Assembly (NCBI GenBank): GCA_021234155.1
Contig: JAJEKV010000008.1
Coordinates: 6,784,445 to 6,848,444, forward strand
DNA from: Isoetes taiwanensis
Taxonomy: Eukaryota; Streptophyta; Lycopodiopsida; Isoetales; Isoetaceae
Length of the DNA stretch: 64,000 nt
Direction of reading: 5' to 3'
The translations under genes were made by a program, and so were the position numbers. Below, in pieces: positions 34,600 through 46,810 of the stretch; the first letter of the stretch is position 1; the number at the start of each line of letters is the position of its first letter. Below the pieces are notes generated by a model that saw only the letters and a list, made by a program, of their open reading frames with translations, made no database searches and was not told the DNA's origin.

Positions 34600-36309
34600 G
34601 CAGAGAACCATGTTTTCTTGATCAGGTTCATTTGAAATCACCAATGGAGATATTTTATCCCCTTTGTCCAAGTCGTGTTGGGGAAGAGTTGATGAAGAAT
34701 TCTTACATTTATCCACTGCTAATGTTTTCCTTTGTAGAGATTTAGAAATCTCACCTTGTTTCTCTAATTGTTTCTCTTGAGTTTTTGTAGAACCCAGGAG
34801 TTGAGATTTATTTGCATGGCTTTTCCTAATTAATAGATCTCCCTTACTGCTTTTTTGAAAATCCAATTTTGAAGACAGTTTGGAATTATTCAAGATTTTT
34901 GCATCTTGAATAATTCTATCAAGAGTTGAATGCAAATCTTCTGTTGATGTTGCTGACTGATCCATGGGGGCTTTCCCTTTTCCAATGTATTCACCATATT
35001 TCTGTATCACCTTTATTTCTGGAGGCTTTTTAAATATTCCTGTCAAAGCACTTTCATTTGAAATTGTTGCAGAATTATGATGGTCATGAGTTTGCTTTAA
35101 CTTCTCCTTTTCCAATCTATTCTTATGGATTCTCCTTTGAGAACCATTGACCCTTTTCCAGCTGAAATCATTATGTTCATTTGCTTTTGATGCATTACCT
35201 AATAATGTCTTCACAGCTGTTTCATTTCTGTCTCGAGGCATAGCACTTCTGAATGCTATTGTTTCATGTGAGGATACAACTTTCTCAGCTTGACTCATAC
35301 CCTTTAATGGAATTGTATTTATTGTCATGTTTACCTGATTCTTAGAGCATGAACTGCAATTGTCATACCAAAAATGCCTGTTCTTACATGTTTGACATTG
35401 AGGAGGCGGACGACCACCTTAGTGATAGAGTTGACTTACGTCCAAAAGCATCAAGGAAAGGAATTTGAGTTGGAATATCTTTGGAAAGGTCAAGTTGGAT
35501 GAAGGCACGGGGTGGTCTCTCAGGGTAATATTCAGTGGAGATGTAGGTGCCAATGGAGTTAAATAAAGATCTGAAACAATCTTCATTCCAGATGTAAAAG
35601 TAGTAGAAGCAATGCATAAAGAGTCAAAGGATTTGGTGTCAAGTCTGGGATTCCATTTAAGAAAGGAGATTTGATAATTTTCAAATACCAGAGGACCATG
35701 GTTCAGAAAGAAATTTGCTGATCTTTTATTTTCACACTCAATCATGATGAATGGATAGTTTAGCCAATAAATAGCTTTGATAAGAACACCTTTTTGGAGC
35801 TTTTGGCAGAAATTCCATAGCTTCCCTAGGTTAATGCCAGACTTGTTGACCTTAACTAGAATAGCAGTATCTTTAAGAATTGACATCTTTTCATGCACAG
35901 AGGGAAGATTTAAAGAAATACCATGATAGAGTGGTTGCTTGCTTCCATCAGCAGATCGGGTCTCCATTAAGGCTTGATCCAAAGCTTTGTCTGAGAGGAC
36001 ACTTCTAACTGGTTTTGGCACCCTATAAGGCAATGGGATTTGAGTGTTTGGGTGCAAAATTGGAAGACGACCATAAAGATCCGGGTCCTTAGAAAGATTA
36101 TCCCAGATTGGCACCTTATGAGTTCTAGGGTGCATGATCTGATCAAAAGATAGAAGGTTAGCAAAATCACCAAAGAGCATACATTTTTTTGGATTTTCTT
36201 GGTAAAGACTTAACTGGTGAAGCAAGGGAGAGCGCTCAGAGTCTTCAAGCTGAGCAAAATCGTGAAGAAAGGCTAGGAATTTAGGGCTAAAATTGGCTAG
36301 ATTATCCAT
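34600..36309 (-). pseudogene. LINE ORF1 partial copy
   Basis: Opens at MDNLANFSPKFLAF and reads without a break to about 35,595; there a one-base loss shifts the frame, which resumes in the frames 35384-35617 and then 34582-35328. The 3' third of ORF1 is missing, because the fragment stops at the rearrangement junction. The early frameshift seen in the source copy near 22,215 is absent here. Confidence 0.75.
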
Positions 36310-36462
36310 TAAAAAGATCAGGGGAAGAAAACAGAGACACGTGAGAAGGAAGTAAAAGGAGGGAGCGAGAAATTTGAAAGGAAAGAGGGGAAAAGAAACA
36401 GCAGGGGAGAGGCAAATTGAAAGGAAATCAACTCAATCACTAAGAATTCAGGAAAGCACTCT

Positions 36463-36756
36463 TCATTGTCTTTGATCTGCCTCGGAATACAATTTGACTG
36501 TCAATTTTGAATCTGTCCAATCACAATTTACTCTTAGTATAGCAGTTGCTTCAGTATTTTTGTTTCCAATGAATTCTTCCATTTCGATCTCAAATTCTTC
36601 ACAGCTTGGAACAAATGTGTATTCCAGATGAAAATTTTCCTCCGGGAAGAATTGATTTGTTATCAGAGAATGCCAAAGGCGAGTTGCAGATCCACACAGA
36701 TATCCACAAGTTAGTCTGCCTTTATCCTGTAAAATTACAAAGATTTTAGTGTCCAT
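36463..36756 (-). CDS. Copy of the LINE upstream ORF (ORF0-like)
   Basis: Same 97-codon product as at 22442-22735 with the frame kept. In this copy the frame extends 12 codons further upstream across the junction to a new Met. Confidence 0.4.
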   Translation of the reverse strand: MDTKIFVILQDKGRLTCGYLCGSATRLWHSLITNQFFPEENFHLEYTFVPSCEEFEIEMEEFIGNKNTEATAILRVNCDWTDSKLTVKLYSEADQRQ

Positions 36757-38985
36757 TTGTAGATAATTTGGAGAGGAATCATATGGCTGCAAGGATGGAT
36801 CAAGTTCTGATAAAAATAGCAGTTGGCGTTCTTATACAACACACTGATATGTCTACTGAGCACATGAACAGGGTTCTTTTATATCTGAGTTTATATTCCT
36901 GCAAAGTTTGCTTATAATACATTCTGCTGAATGATATAGATATTGATATATTTTCGGCTTAAAAGTCTATGATATACGGATCTTAAAAAGGAAAAAGATC
37001 TATGGATATATTTTGTAAGTAAGTTCCTCTCATGAAATGAAACTTACTATTTTGAGATAAGATAAATAATGGAAAAGACCTCTGTCACAAATATATCAGG
37101 TATTCGGATCTGATCTGATTGGTGTATCATAATTTTGAACCTGTATGACCATACTAATGGTTATGCTATGATTAACTAAGGCATATAAGCCAGTAAATAC
37201 ATATAATAGGTTGGACAGATCGAAATTATTGACTGGTCCCTAAAGGTTCTTTGTAAACTTTAATTTTTTATAATAGGATGGCCAGGGTGGGGTAATAAGA
37301 TCCCAATTTGGCTGAACATAATAGGCCCTTGGCAAAACCACATTATGAAATCTAACGAAATGCATGTGATAGAGATCATCTAGCTGGATCTAAATTCTAA
37401 AGTCACAAATACCGTTTAATGATCTTCTGGCATAAAAGGATATAGCTGAAACAGAATATTAAATATCAATCAGGCTACAAGTTTAGCACTAGATAAACAT
37501 AGTAAGGTTCTAGAAAAGCACTTGGTCTAAGACTCGAAGTTTGTCAGGCTTCAAATACAGTTTTGGTTATGACATGTTGTCTCTCTCAAGTCTTAAATGT
37601 GAATATAACTGTCATCTAATCCCTAAGGCAGATACCACTTTTGTATAAATTATTACACCAGTATGGGAATATCTATGTGATCTAGTGATGTATATATTTG
37701 AGTTGATTATGAGGGGTGATACTACACTAGAAAGCTCGCTCATGCTAGTAGTAAAGTGATAATACGAGTGCTATTTTTTTTTATTTTTTTTTTAATGCGA
37801 TAAATATTGCCATTGCAAATAATAGAAAAATAGTGCAAGTCATACTAAGTCTCGAAAGTTCCCTTCAAATAGCCATATATATGTCTCTCAAGTTGTACCT
37901 CCCTCAAGTGGAGCATCGTAAATTGTAACAACATAGCATTGTGCCAATCTTGGTGATACATTGGTGCTAGGCACACAACCATTACGTCAAGGTAAAGATT
38001 TGAAGTTAAAAGATCATTTGTTGTCTTTATACACGAAATAGGAGGTTTTTTAGTTGAATATGAAGAAAAATGGCATGCTTGCCACTTGTCAATATTCTAT
38101 AAATTGCTTGCATGCATAGTTCTCTTTTGCTTTCTCCTTGAACACTTTAAAGTAGTATTTCAATGAATTGTTGGCTAGTAAACATTTCAAAGGTAAACGG
38201 CCGTGGGTGGATAAAGGTACGTTTACTCCAGTTACAATCTTCACATGCAAGTTTCACTTAGGATTTGCCAAAAAGAGCAACCCTAACATGTAGGGTTTTT
38301 TCTACAAAAAGGAGCCGCTTTGTATCCGCTTGTTCTTGCTAAATCTTCTGTCTCTTCATGCCTAGTTTGGCTGCCATTCTGCTGGCAGATCTGATCCTAT
38401 TTCTCTCACGAGAAGTCTAATGTGCCTTTTGAAAGATTGGTGACCTTGAATGGGCGAAAATGCCAAGAGCTATGTGACGGCACTTAGTGTCATGCGCACA
38501 TTCCCAGCCTCTGTTAGAATAGATGGAGGTATGCTGCTGTACAGTCTTAGCATCAGTTGCATGTCATGGCTTAGAATGGAAAATGGCTACTGTTCTAGCT
38601 ACATTTTTGTGGATGCACAATAAAGGAACAATCTCATACACATTCAACTGAATACGGGTGAAATACGGGTTTCTTTTTCAATTCTAAGACTCCATTTTGC
38701 TCGACAGGCACTCTGTGTGCCCGAACCCATTTGATGTCGTTTTGATGCGGGATGCTGGTGTCCCTAGGGTAATTGGATTGTCTTCGACATGTTGGTGCAA
38801 AAATTAGCTCAATCCGAGTTACCTAGAGAAAGTTATGGCCTGTGAAAATAAGGGACCTCTTTTTTCTCCAGAAACTTAACATATTTGATTCTAAGGACTT
38901 ACGCCTTAATTCCTCCTCCCATAACTAGGTCAACATACATACTAGTTATGGAATTGGGATGGTTCCACACATGCTCAGATACCAC

Positions 38986-39343
38986 TGTGACGTTCCCCGA
39001 ATCCATACGATGCTCCCATCGTATAAATACGAGAAATTTCCCTCCCATGGCGACTCCATCACCACGGAAAGGTGGTCCGTCTAACTCGGAACACTCGTGA
39101 TGGCCAAGTGTCCGAGTGAAGGACACAGAAGTGTCATTCGTCCCACACCTTCTATGGGAATCCTATATAGCAGAAGCGTACATGCATGTTAGCACCTGGC
39201 AACAATACTAATAAATAATATACCACCATGAAGGGTGGCCCATCATCATCAAGCAACGAGGTAATTAATGGTGCATTAATTATTTATAGTGACTTTTTCA
39301 CGTATTTATATCCAAAAGGCATATAAATACGCAGAATGTCACA
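38986..39343 (-). repeat. Duplicate of the gypsy 5' LTR
   Basis: Identical in structure to 31811-32168, including the internal deletion. It arose with the segment duplication and not by insertion. Confidence 0.78.
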
Positions 39344-40300
39344 ATGTCTCAAAAAGAAAAGATTCAGATTCAAAAGAGAATCAAAAGCAGATATAAGTCA
39401 AGTCATTCTACTACAAAAAGAGAATCTGATAGTTGATATCACTCAGAGTCAAGAAGCAATATTGATGAGTTGATTAATAACTGTGTTAAGATCCAGGAAA
39501 AGTTCAGCTCTATTCAAAATACTATCAACAAGCATAAAAGGGGCAAATCACTAATATTTCTCTAGAATTACTACTTCCCACTTCCCCACCATCCAACTCT
39601 CTTGATACCCCTAATTGTCAGACTTCTCATTCCTCTCTCCCTTCCACTGACCATTCTCTCATTCCTCCTATTATTGTCCCTACCTATCATGTTAGTTTAT
39701 GGCAGCAAATGCTCTAGTCCCTTCTGCTACAAAGAAGATTGATGTAATGACACTACAAATTAGTAGAGAATATGATTGAAGAGACTTTTCTTCTCTATTG
39801 TCAAGAAGAAAAAAATAAAAAATTGTCTAGTAAACACAAAAACATTGCTATTGAGGAGCTGGCCAATGATTGCTCTAGTCTGGATCAACAAGATATGGCT
39901 CTAGATGACCTTGAAGTATCTTCAAACATAGTTAATGCCCTTTCTAAACTCCATTTCAGTGAAATCTTTTCTGATTTTCAAATGTCTCCATATGGCAATG
40001 GTGATTGTTCTCAAAATGAAAAAAGAGAGAGAACTGGAACTCCAAAATTGTATCTCTGCCAGTTTACAATATCAGCCTTTGAAGGATCTTGTTCCTACTG
40101 GCAGCTTAGTTCCCCTCCATTATTCAGGGGATGCCCAGAAATGGAAGAAGGAAGCTAGAAAAAAGGGTACCTTAAATAGACATACTATGCCCACAGAAGA
40201 AATTACACCCTGCAAGTGTGTGAAATCATAATGGCCCAACCAAGTTTACAAGAAGCAATGGTGACAGCACCCCTGAATCTCTATCTAAAAAATCTCTATC

Positions 40301-40981
40301 ATGAGAGTTATCTCCTGGAATTTAAGAGGGATTAAAGGTCCTACAAAGAGAAAAAGTTTTGTTGCTAATATTTGAGAGTACAAAGTTGATTTCATCCTTA
40401 TCGAAGAGCACCATCTTCCGAGCTCTAAGGCCAACAATCCAACTAATTAGATCAAAGCTGGTGCTCACTCTATAGTTATTCCATCTTGTGGTACTAAAGG
40501 GGGGCTTGCCATAATTTGGTCAAATGTTAATGTTATCTCAACTTATAATAGTCTTAACTCTAGATGGCAGTATGTTATATGGGAATCTGATGGCCAAAAC
40601 ATTGGCATTATTAACATTTATACTCAGACTGAACCTCATGAGAGAGATTTACTATGGCAAAATATTCAGCAAACCATCTTAAACCTTCCTCACATTGATT
40701 GGATTATGATTGGAGATTTCAATAACACTCCCCAATGGGATATGAAGTTGTGAAAAATACCCGAGAGATGCAGGTGGAATAGTCTACTTGCGCAAAATCT
40801 TTTCTACCACATTCCTTGCTCCGATGTTAAATTCTCTTGGTTAAGTAAAAGAAACCTACACTAATTCATCTACCAGTAGCCTTTTAAATTGTCTAGTCAC
40901 AGAAGACAAAGGTGCTATTCTTTCAGATCACCAACCAGTCATTATTGACTTCAAGGACCTTAGCCAGCAGAGAACTTAGTC
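40301..40981 (+). pseudogene. Duplicate of the LINE endonuclease fragment
   Basis: Same motifs and same stop codons as 33126-33806 (WNLRG, IEEHHLP, GDFNN, SDHQP), so the decay predates the duplication. Confidence 0.78.
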
Positions 40982-41362
40982 CAAGAATATAATGGGCTCT
41001 AATGGTTGTGCCTCTATAGTACAACGTCTTATGGTAACCGTGTACATGTCGATGTACTCAATATCTACTAGTGAGTGGCAGTATAATATACGTATTTATA
41101 TCGTATATTATCCTGGAACGTCACACCCCCTAACCCACAACCGAATTTGGGTTAGAAGCTTTGCTATCGAAGAGTCTATTGTCAGACATATGACGAAACT
41201 ATTTTCTGCATCGACCCTCTGACTTCTTAATTTCCTTCCAGAGTGCCAGCGAAATTCAAAGGCTGCTACTCCAATATAAATAATTTCAAATTATTGAAAT
41301 TGTTGTTATGTTGCCAATTGAAAAAAAAAGGGGCCAACAACTTTCAAATTAAACAACTCTTC

Positions 41363-41677
41363 TTAAAATTCTAATGGTCTCATTATAGTGGAACATAAAA
41401 CAAAAATCCAAATACTCCAGATGGCAACTTGCTTTAAGGTATTTATAAAATCATTATTTCCACTTAAAAATAGGCAAGTAGAATCATGAGGATCTATTCT
41501 GTAACCAGCTTGATACGTAATGTCTCTCAACCAACTCCATAAAATGGAAGTTCTAAGACAACTAAAAATATAAGAGGTGGTTTTAGGATACCCTTTGCAC
41601 ATGTCACAGATAATATCAAAGTTGGGTGCAGAATTCCCCAGCCACTTTTTGAGAAAACATTTGGAGGGAATAGCCAA
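41363..41677 (-). pseudogene. Duplicate of the LINE zinc-finger fragment
   Basis: 104-codon frame identical to 34188-34502. Confidence 0.6.
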
Positions 41678-41771
41678 ATGGAGAGTTCACTAGACCATGA
41701 GTTGGCCCAAGTGGCACTTGCTAATTTACCTTATTTAATAATTAGTTAATAATTAGCTAATCTTGCATAAT

Positions 41772-41915
41772 TGGCTTATTTAATTAATGTGAATTTAGCA
41801 TAGCTAATTTGGCCGCATTAGCTAATCACATAAAGAGTCAATATACTATTATGTACTTATGGTGACGTGTCATGTATTTTGTATGTGTAGTGTATAAAAT
41901 ATTTGGAATGTCACA
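41772..41915. repeat. End of an LTR related to the gypsy family
   Basis: GGTGACGTGTCATGTATTTT and the terminal GGAATGTCACA resemble the end of the LTR at 13,350-13,403. The other boundary could not be placed. Confidence 0.4.
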
Positions 41916-42213
41916 TAAGCCATAGGGATGTTATTTAATATGATAATTTGGTTGTTCACCCATTGCATGGACTGTTATTCTTTCATTATATAATGCTCTG
42001 AAAAATCCACTATCGAAACAAATGCATCTGTTGGGAGATCCTTTAGAGTTCCTTACATTGTCTAGCCGACACTAGTACCTAAGATTATTCAATGGAAATA
42101 TTTTTAGATGATTTTTCACATTATATAATAAGTATCTGAACTAATGAGTTAATCTCCTATCAAAAGTTGACCCATTGTCTTTTTCATAACCAATATACTC
42201 CCATTTCAATTTC

Positions 42214-43345
42214 ATGTTACTCTTATTGACGTTTATAGTCATAGAGCAGAGTTGTATGATTGGGCCCGATTGGGCCCATCAGTCACACCTGTTCAAGGTC
42301 TTAGTGGAGCCTGTCCTTTTATATGGGGTGGAAGTATGGGGCCCAATAGTATCACTTGCTACTTGGAATGACTTGGAGCAGGTCCAGAAAGCCTTCTTAG
42401 TACGAGCACTAGGGGTGAAGTCCACAGTCCCATATCAAATTCTGCTGCAGGAGACAGGATTCTTGCCTCTTCAGAGGGCGGCCCTTGATCGCCACATTGT
42501 CTATTTTCAGAAGGTGGTCAATATGGACGATGATCGTCTCCCTAAACTAGCTTATATCATGGCAATGGAGCCGCTTGCGCCTCAAGGCCTCTTTGGAGGG
42601 AAAAGAGAGCTCAATGGTTGGCTAGATGGAATGTGCAGAGCACACGGTGCATGCATGTGCAAACAGAGGCGATCGCCATAGCTTGAGGCAATATCTTGAT
42701 GCTTGCTTCCTCGGCAAAGCTTTGGGATGCCAATGCCCTTGAACAGTCAAGACAAAGACACTACCGGCGCCACATAAATCCCACATTGGAACGAGGCCCG
42801 CAATGCTACCGCGATATCCACTTGCCCATGAAAAGGCGCTGACTCATTGCCTCCATTCGCGCGGGGGCACATCATCTTCGGTTGAGGCGGGCGGATGGAT
42901 TAGTGAGCCACCGGGGCAGATGTGCTCAATCAATGCCGCCAAATGGGAGTCATTGAGGATGAATCTCATACCCTTCAAAGTTGCCCAAAGATATGATCAA
43001 ATTCGGACCGCGATATCTTTGAGTTGGTCAGGCCTGGCCAGCCGTTACATGTGACATTGAGCACAGCATCCGTACGGGTGCTAGGATCATATCTTCAGGA
43101 GGTTGTGGACATGCGAGATCAGCTATGTCCTCGGGCACACACTTGACATGTATATATATACATTGATGTATACTTGTGCAGTTTGACAAAGATTCTTATT
43201 AATGCGCCCGCGGTTTTCCCTCGAAAACCCTTGGTGGGGGGTTTTAACCCTGACAAGAATAAGTTTGTCGCTCCTTTTGGGTCCCATAGGCCGATTGGCC
43301 TCAGTGGACGATAAAAAATCATTCTCATTCTCATTCTCATTCTTC
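42214..43345 (+). mobile_element. LINE family R, second decayed 3' copy
   Basis: Frame 42214-42681 reads LVEPVLLYGVEVWGPIVSLA and EQVQKAFLVRALGVKSTVPY, then RAALDRHIVYFQKV. This is the region after the reverse transcriptase also seen at 4.2-4.5 kb. Basic, Pro-rich decayed sequence follows (42803-43054). The 3' end shares GGTCCCATAGGCCGATTGGC and GGACGATAAAA with the first copy and closes with a CATTCT microsatellite (43320-43345) as its tail. The 5' two-thirds are missing. Confidence 0.8.
43320..43345. repeat. CATTCT microsatellite at the LINE R 3' end
   Basis: Four tandem CATTCT units followed by TC. The other copy ends in CCTTCC repeats, so the family appears to end in variable pyrimidine-rich simple repeats. 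Confidence 0.7.
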
Positions 43346-43416
43346 TTGGACATGATTGAAACTTTTTGGTACCACAAAACTCACAATCTCCAAGGATAAA
43401 TGACTTCCTGTGAAAT

Positions 43417-43836
43417 TCATCTAAGGGATATAAAACGCCTCAGACTGGCTTCTAGTACTTGCAATCTTTTGATGTTGTGCCCTACATTGGCCAAACTCAT
43501 ATGATCTACATATATCACAAGTGCAGGTGCAATCCTTTGAATGTGGGAGGGAAGATGACTAAGCCAATGACTGGGCGCGACACCTCGAGGGGAGTGCTCG
43601 ATTCGATGGATGAGGCAAGGAAGATATCTTACGCTATTCTCCAGAATCTGGTTCCCTTTGAGGCCGTACCTATTTTGGATCCACATTCGTTGTTAATCAT
43701 AGGAGTTTGGATTTGGCAGGGCTTAAGTAATAGATCCACTGTAGGGTTTCTTAGATCTGACAGGGGCACTAGAAAAACAAGAAGTACTATAAAAGCACAT
43801 TTAGTCAAGTCTTCAAGCAGGAACTCTGAACTGTAG
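43417..43836. other. Open frames on both strands, unrecognised
   Basis: The + frame 43459-43836 (125 codons) and the minus frame 43417-43686 (89 codons) overlap. Neither has a motif I recognise, and composition does not favour one strand clearly. Confidence 0.2.
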
Positions 43837-44212
43837 GAATCTTCGAAACCTTAAAACTTAATTAATCCAGCATGTCACTTATGCAAAACTGTGGTGTAAG
43901 TGACTCTGCATGTCCAAAATTTGATATGTACAAGAGTGGTCCATGAAGTCGAACCGTACAGACGTGTTAGGCATCCTCCTCTTGGAACCAGATACAATCT
44001 TCTATTGTAAAGCTAGTATCCAACTCCAGAAAATTGGGAAGGAAAAGCCAAGGAATATCAGTCCAACTGTGAAGGAAAGCAAGAGGCCAGAGGAAATGGA
44101 AGTTTATATTAGCTAGAGCCCTAATCCCTTCTGACACAAATTTGCTTATGTGTAAATGAAAATTGTCGCTGACAACTATGAATTGGTCCATGGACATGAA
44201 GGTTACCCACAT

Positions 44213-44880
44213 GGTCAACAAAGAATTTGGGGATTAGGTAACTGAAGAATCTGAAACGACAATTTTTTTGCTATTTTTGGTTCGAGGCCATTGTACTATA
44301 TGTGTATCAAAGGTGACTTAGAAGCTTAGACAAGTCTTGGCATTTTTTGTTGTCTCACCTCCTTGTTCTAATGCTCTCCAATAGCGTCCGAAACTAGTTG
44401 TTGGATATCATAATCAAGTCAGACCACATAGCCGCCAAGATGATGCCGATGAACTAGAGAACTTCCCTCCTACGAAGACATTGCCCAAAGGGAGTGTTAG
44501 TGGAGGGGAGTGTTAGTCCCATGCCCAAAGGTACATGACTATTTCTAAGGTACACAAAGGAGCCTAAAGGCAAGGGCCAGACGTCCATGTCAGGAGCCAA
44601 GACCACACCAACTAAGAAGACGATACCAAGAGAGTCCACGACATAAGAAACCCATGGCTCATCGGTCTTAAGTGCCACGAATCACGGCAATTATGGCTCC
44701 AAATATTATGGCAGATGTTGCATGCACGGTCAGCAGAGAATTTGGAGATTAGGTAATTGAAGAATCTGAAATGCCAATCTTTTTGCTATCTTGGGCCTGA
44801 GGCCATTGTACTACATATATCAAAAGTTTACACTTAGAATCTTAGATAAATCTTGGCATTTTTTGTTGTCTCACCTCCTT
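44213..44880. repeat. Direct repeat, about 160 bp, two diverged copies
   Basis: 44213-44374 and 44729-44880 share GATTAGGTAA, GAAGAATCTGAAA, GAGGCCATTGTACTA and TTGGCATTTTTTGTTGTCTC in the same order. About 350 bp lie between; the copies are perhaps 80% identical. The element type is unknown. Confidence 0.72.
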
Positions 44881-45160
44881 TTTTGAAGACCTCGTGTATT
44901 TCAGTGATCTTTCTCATTATTTTTCTATTTCCTTCTTGCTCATTTTACTTTCTGGCTTCTATTTCTTGCAAAATCCCATGTGTCACTCTCTTGTTGAGGA
45001 GTTGCTTGTTCGACAACAAGGTCCTTAAGGAGGATCGTCTTACAGGCTCTCCCGAATCCAGACCCCAAATATCTCTTCCTACTTAATCCATCTTTCTCAT
45101 ACCTAAATGATCTAATTGACTAGGGCATGGCTAGTGCTATGATCCGGTCTACCGAGATCA

Positions 45161-45290
45161 TGGCTCTGATGCCAGTTTGATGCTCCACAAACTTATACGA
45201 TGCTCCCATCGTATAAATATGTGAAATCCTCCTTCCACGGTGACTCATTCACTAAGGAACGACCCTCCGTATCATTTTGGTGGAAGGTTC
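45161..45290 (-). mobile_element. LTR fragment with tRNA-Met primer-binding site
   Basis: The minus strand has TGGCATCAGAGCCA (complement of 45161-45174), close to the classic TGGTATCAGAGCCA. Beside it, 45178-45290 matches the gypsy LTR family (ATACGATGCTCCCATCGTATAAATA). It is a third member of the family; the rest of the LTR is lost at about 45,290. Confidence 0.62.
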
Positions 45291-45374
45291 ATGAGGAACA
45301 GCAGTAGAAGCAAAGGCAAGTTGTGCGATCTGAGGCGCACAAGTATCGTGAGCTTGGCATGACACCAAGCCAAT

Positions 45375-46400
45375 TCAATTTGACGGCTGAACAAGAGGAT
45401 TCAAAGCTTGATAGATCTCTTCATGATCCTGTTGATCCAAAGCAACTTGGGGCAAGGCTTGTGGAGGTTTGTTGTTTTTGCTGAGAAGCCCATGGTGGTT
45501 TAAGCATTGTAGGTCATGGGTCTTGTTTACCATTAGCCACCCAAAGTTGATAAGCTGTGAGTCAGACCGAAGTGGTCTAGTCGGTGCCAGGAAGCTGAAC
45601 TTGAACTTGTGGGAGATGAGGGTACATAGTGGTGGTGTGTCCCCATTCCCTGCAATGATAACACTGAGCTTTGGCAGGATAAAAAGAAGGGCGTGAAGAT
45701 TGCCTGCATTGTGGCTAAGGTTGCTGAGGCTGTGGGGGTGAATGAAATTGCGAAGACGTGGTTTGTACTTGAAAGACAAATCTTTGATAGAAGGGCAGTG
45801 GGATTAGTACGTATGCATTCTACCGTGGCATGATTGCACATATTGCAACATTTGCAATGAGGAGGACCATTTACGAAGTTACACTCATTCGCAAGATGGC
45901 CCTGATACTTACAGAGGTAGCACCAAATCTGACTGTGTTGCAGTGGATAAGACTGTTGTGGTGGCACGGAGGTCTGAGGAACCACAACTGGTGGCATAAA
46001 AGAGGAACTCCACGGAGAATACATTGACCGAATGATTTACCAACTCGATAGCCTGACTTGGGATGCAAATATTCAGTATAAGACAAATAGCTGGAGCCAG
46101 ACCTTACAGGACCCATACTAAAATCTGGCTTTGCGTCGGATACTCTTTGAGTTTGCCGATAAGAATAGGTCAGCAAAGTCTCATGCATATTCCATGGTCT
46201 CTTGTTGCAGATCATTGAGTTGTTTCAAAAGTTATTGGTCGTCGTTAGAAGAACAATAGTGGGCCAAGAACGCCACTTTTACGTCATGCCAACTTTGTTT
46301 CCAATGACCTTTGTTTTCCATGAGCCATTGGTGCGGTGCGCCTCGCAGCATGATGGAGATGATATAAAACTTAATGACCATTGAGAACAATAACACAAGG
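45375..46400 (-). pseudogene. Retrotransposon gag with zinc knuckles, degenerate
   Basis: On the minus strand, capsid-like sequence at about 46,400-46,200 (RGAPHQWLMENKGHWKQSW) is followed by a Pro/Gln-rich linker. The nucleocapsid part then has two CCHC knuckles in the frame 45533-46024: CYLCKYQGHLANEC and CKCCNMCNHATVEC. A third, CYHCRE-GHTTTM, follows in another frame. Stops and frameshifts are present. Gag lies on the 3'-LTR side of the LTR fragment at 45.2 kb, so the two are probably not from one collinear element. The protein binds genomic RNA in retroelement particles. Confidence 0.68.
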
Positions 46401-46474
46401 CCCCCAAAAATGAACTTGCATAAAAAATCAACATGAAAACCAGTACCACAATGTCAACAAAAACCATGTGCCCT

Positions 46475-46810
46475 TCATGGTTTTGCAAAACCATTGGTAG
46501 TTCATATCATATTTTTTGTACTAATTCTAAATTGTACGCGAGTTTCTAAAAATTATCATTAGTTTGTAAGATGGTTTTTAAGGGTACATTGATTCTGCAA
46601 AATAAATCCTACTTCATATTATGTTTAATTACATGAATTCTATATCACACAATGGTTTTTCGAAATCATTATTAGTTTGGAAGATGTGTTTTAAACATAT
46701 GTTGATTTTGCAAAACCATTGCTAGTTCATATCATATTTAATTATATGCATTCTAGAATTTACAATGGTTTCTCTAAATCATTACTAGTTTATGGGATGC
46801 TTTGTACTTA
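46475..46810. repeat. Tandem repeat, about 113-bp unit, three diverged copies
   Basis: The phrase TTGCAAAACCATTG-TAGTTCATATCATATTT recurs near 46,481, 46,591 and 46,706 (the middle copy most changed). Between the occurrences lie TTTCT-AAATCATTA-TAGTTT and AAGATG-TTTTTAA in fixed order. No coding content. Confidence 0.68.

Larger units (their letters stand above)
34600..36787 (-). mobile_element. Copied fragment of the nested LINE (5' leader, ORF0, part of ORF1)
   Basis: Matches 20579-22766 at a constant offset of 14,021 with only a handful of small differences. It carries the 97-codon upstream ORF (36463-36756), the ORF1 start (ATG at 36309) and ORF1 down to the Lys/Ser-rich region. It has neither the LINE 5' terminus, poly-A nor TSD, so it arrived by DNA rearrangement rather than retrotransposition. 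Its right end overlaps segment A' by four bases (TGGC). Confidence 0.9.
36784..41771. repeat. Duplicated segment A', second copy (4,988 bp)
   Basis: Second copy of 29609-34596, same orientation. It includes a second LTR (38986-39343), PBS (38970-38985), TSD-like ATGTC (39344-39348), ORF1 right half, endonuclease fragment (40301-40981) and zinc-finger fragment (41363-41677, minus). Its right flank continues into sequence not present after the first copy, so this copy holds the original right border. Confidence 0.92.

Noticed and set aside
29609-41771. Reading the two 5-kb copies as giant LTRs around an internal region
   Set aside because: They have no TG/CA ends or TSD, contain pieces of several unrelated elements, and the intervening piece is a LINE fragment found elsewhere in the window.
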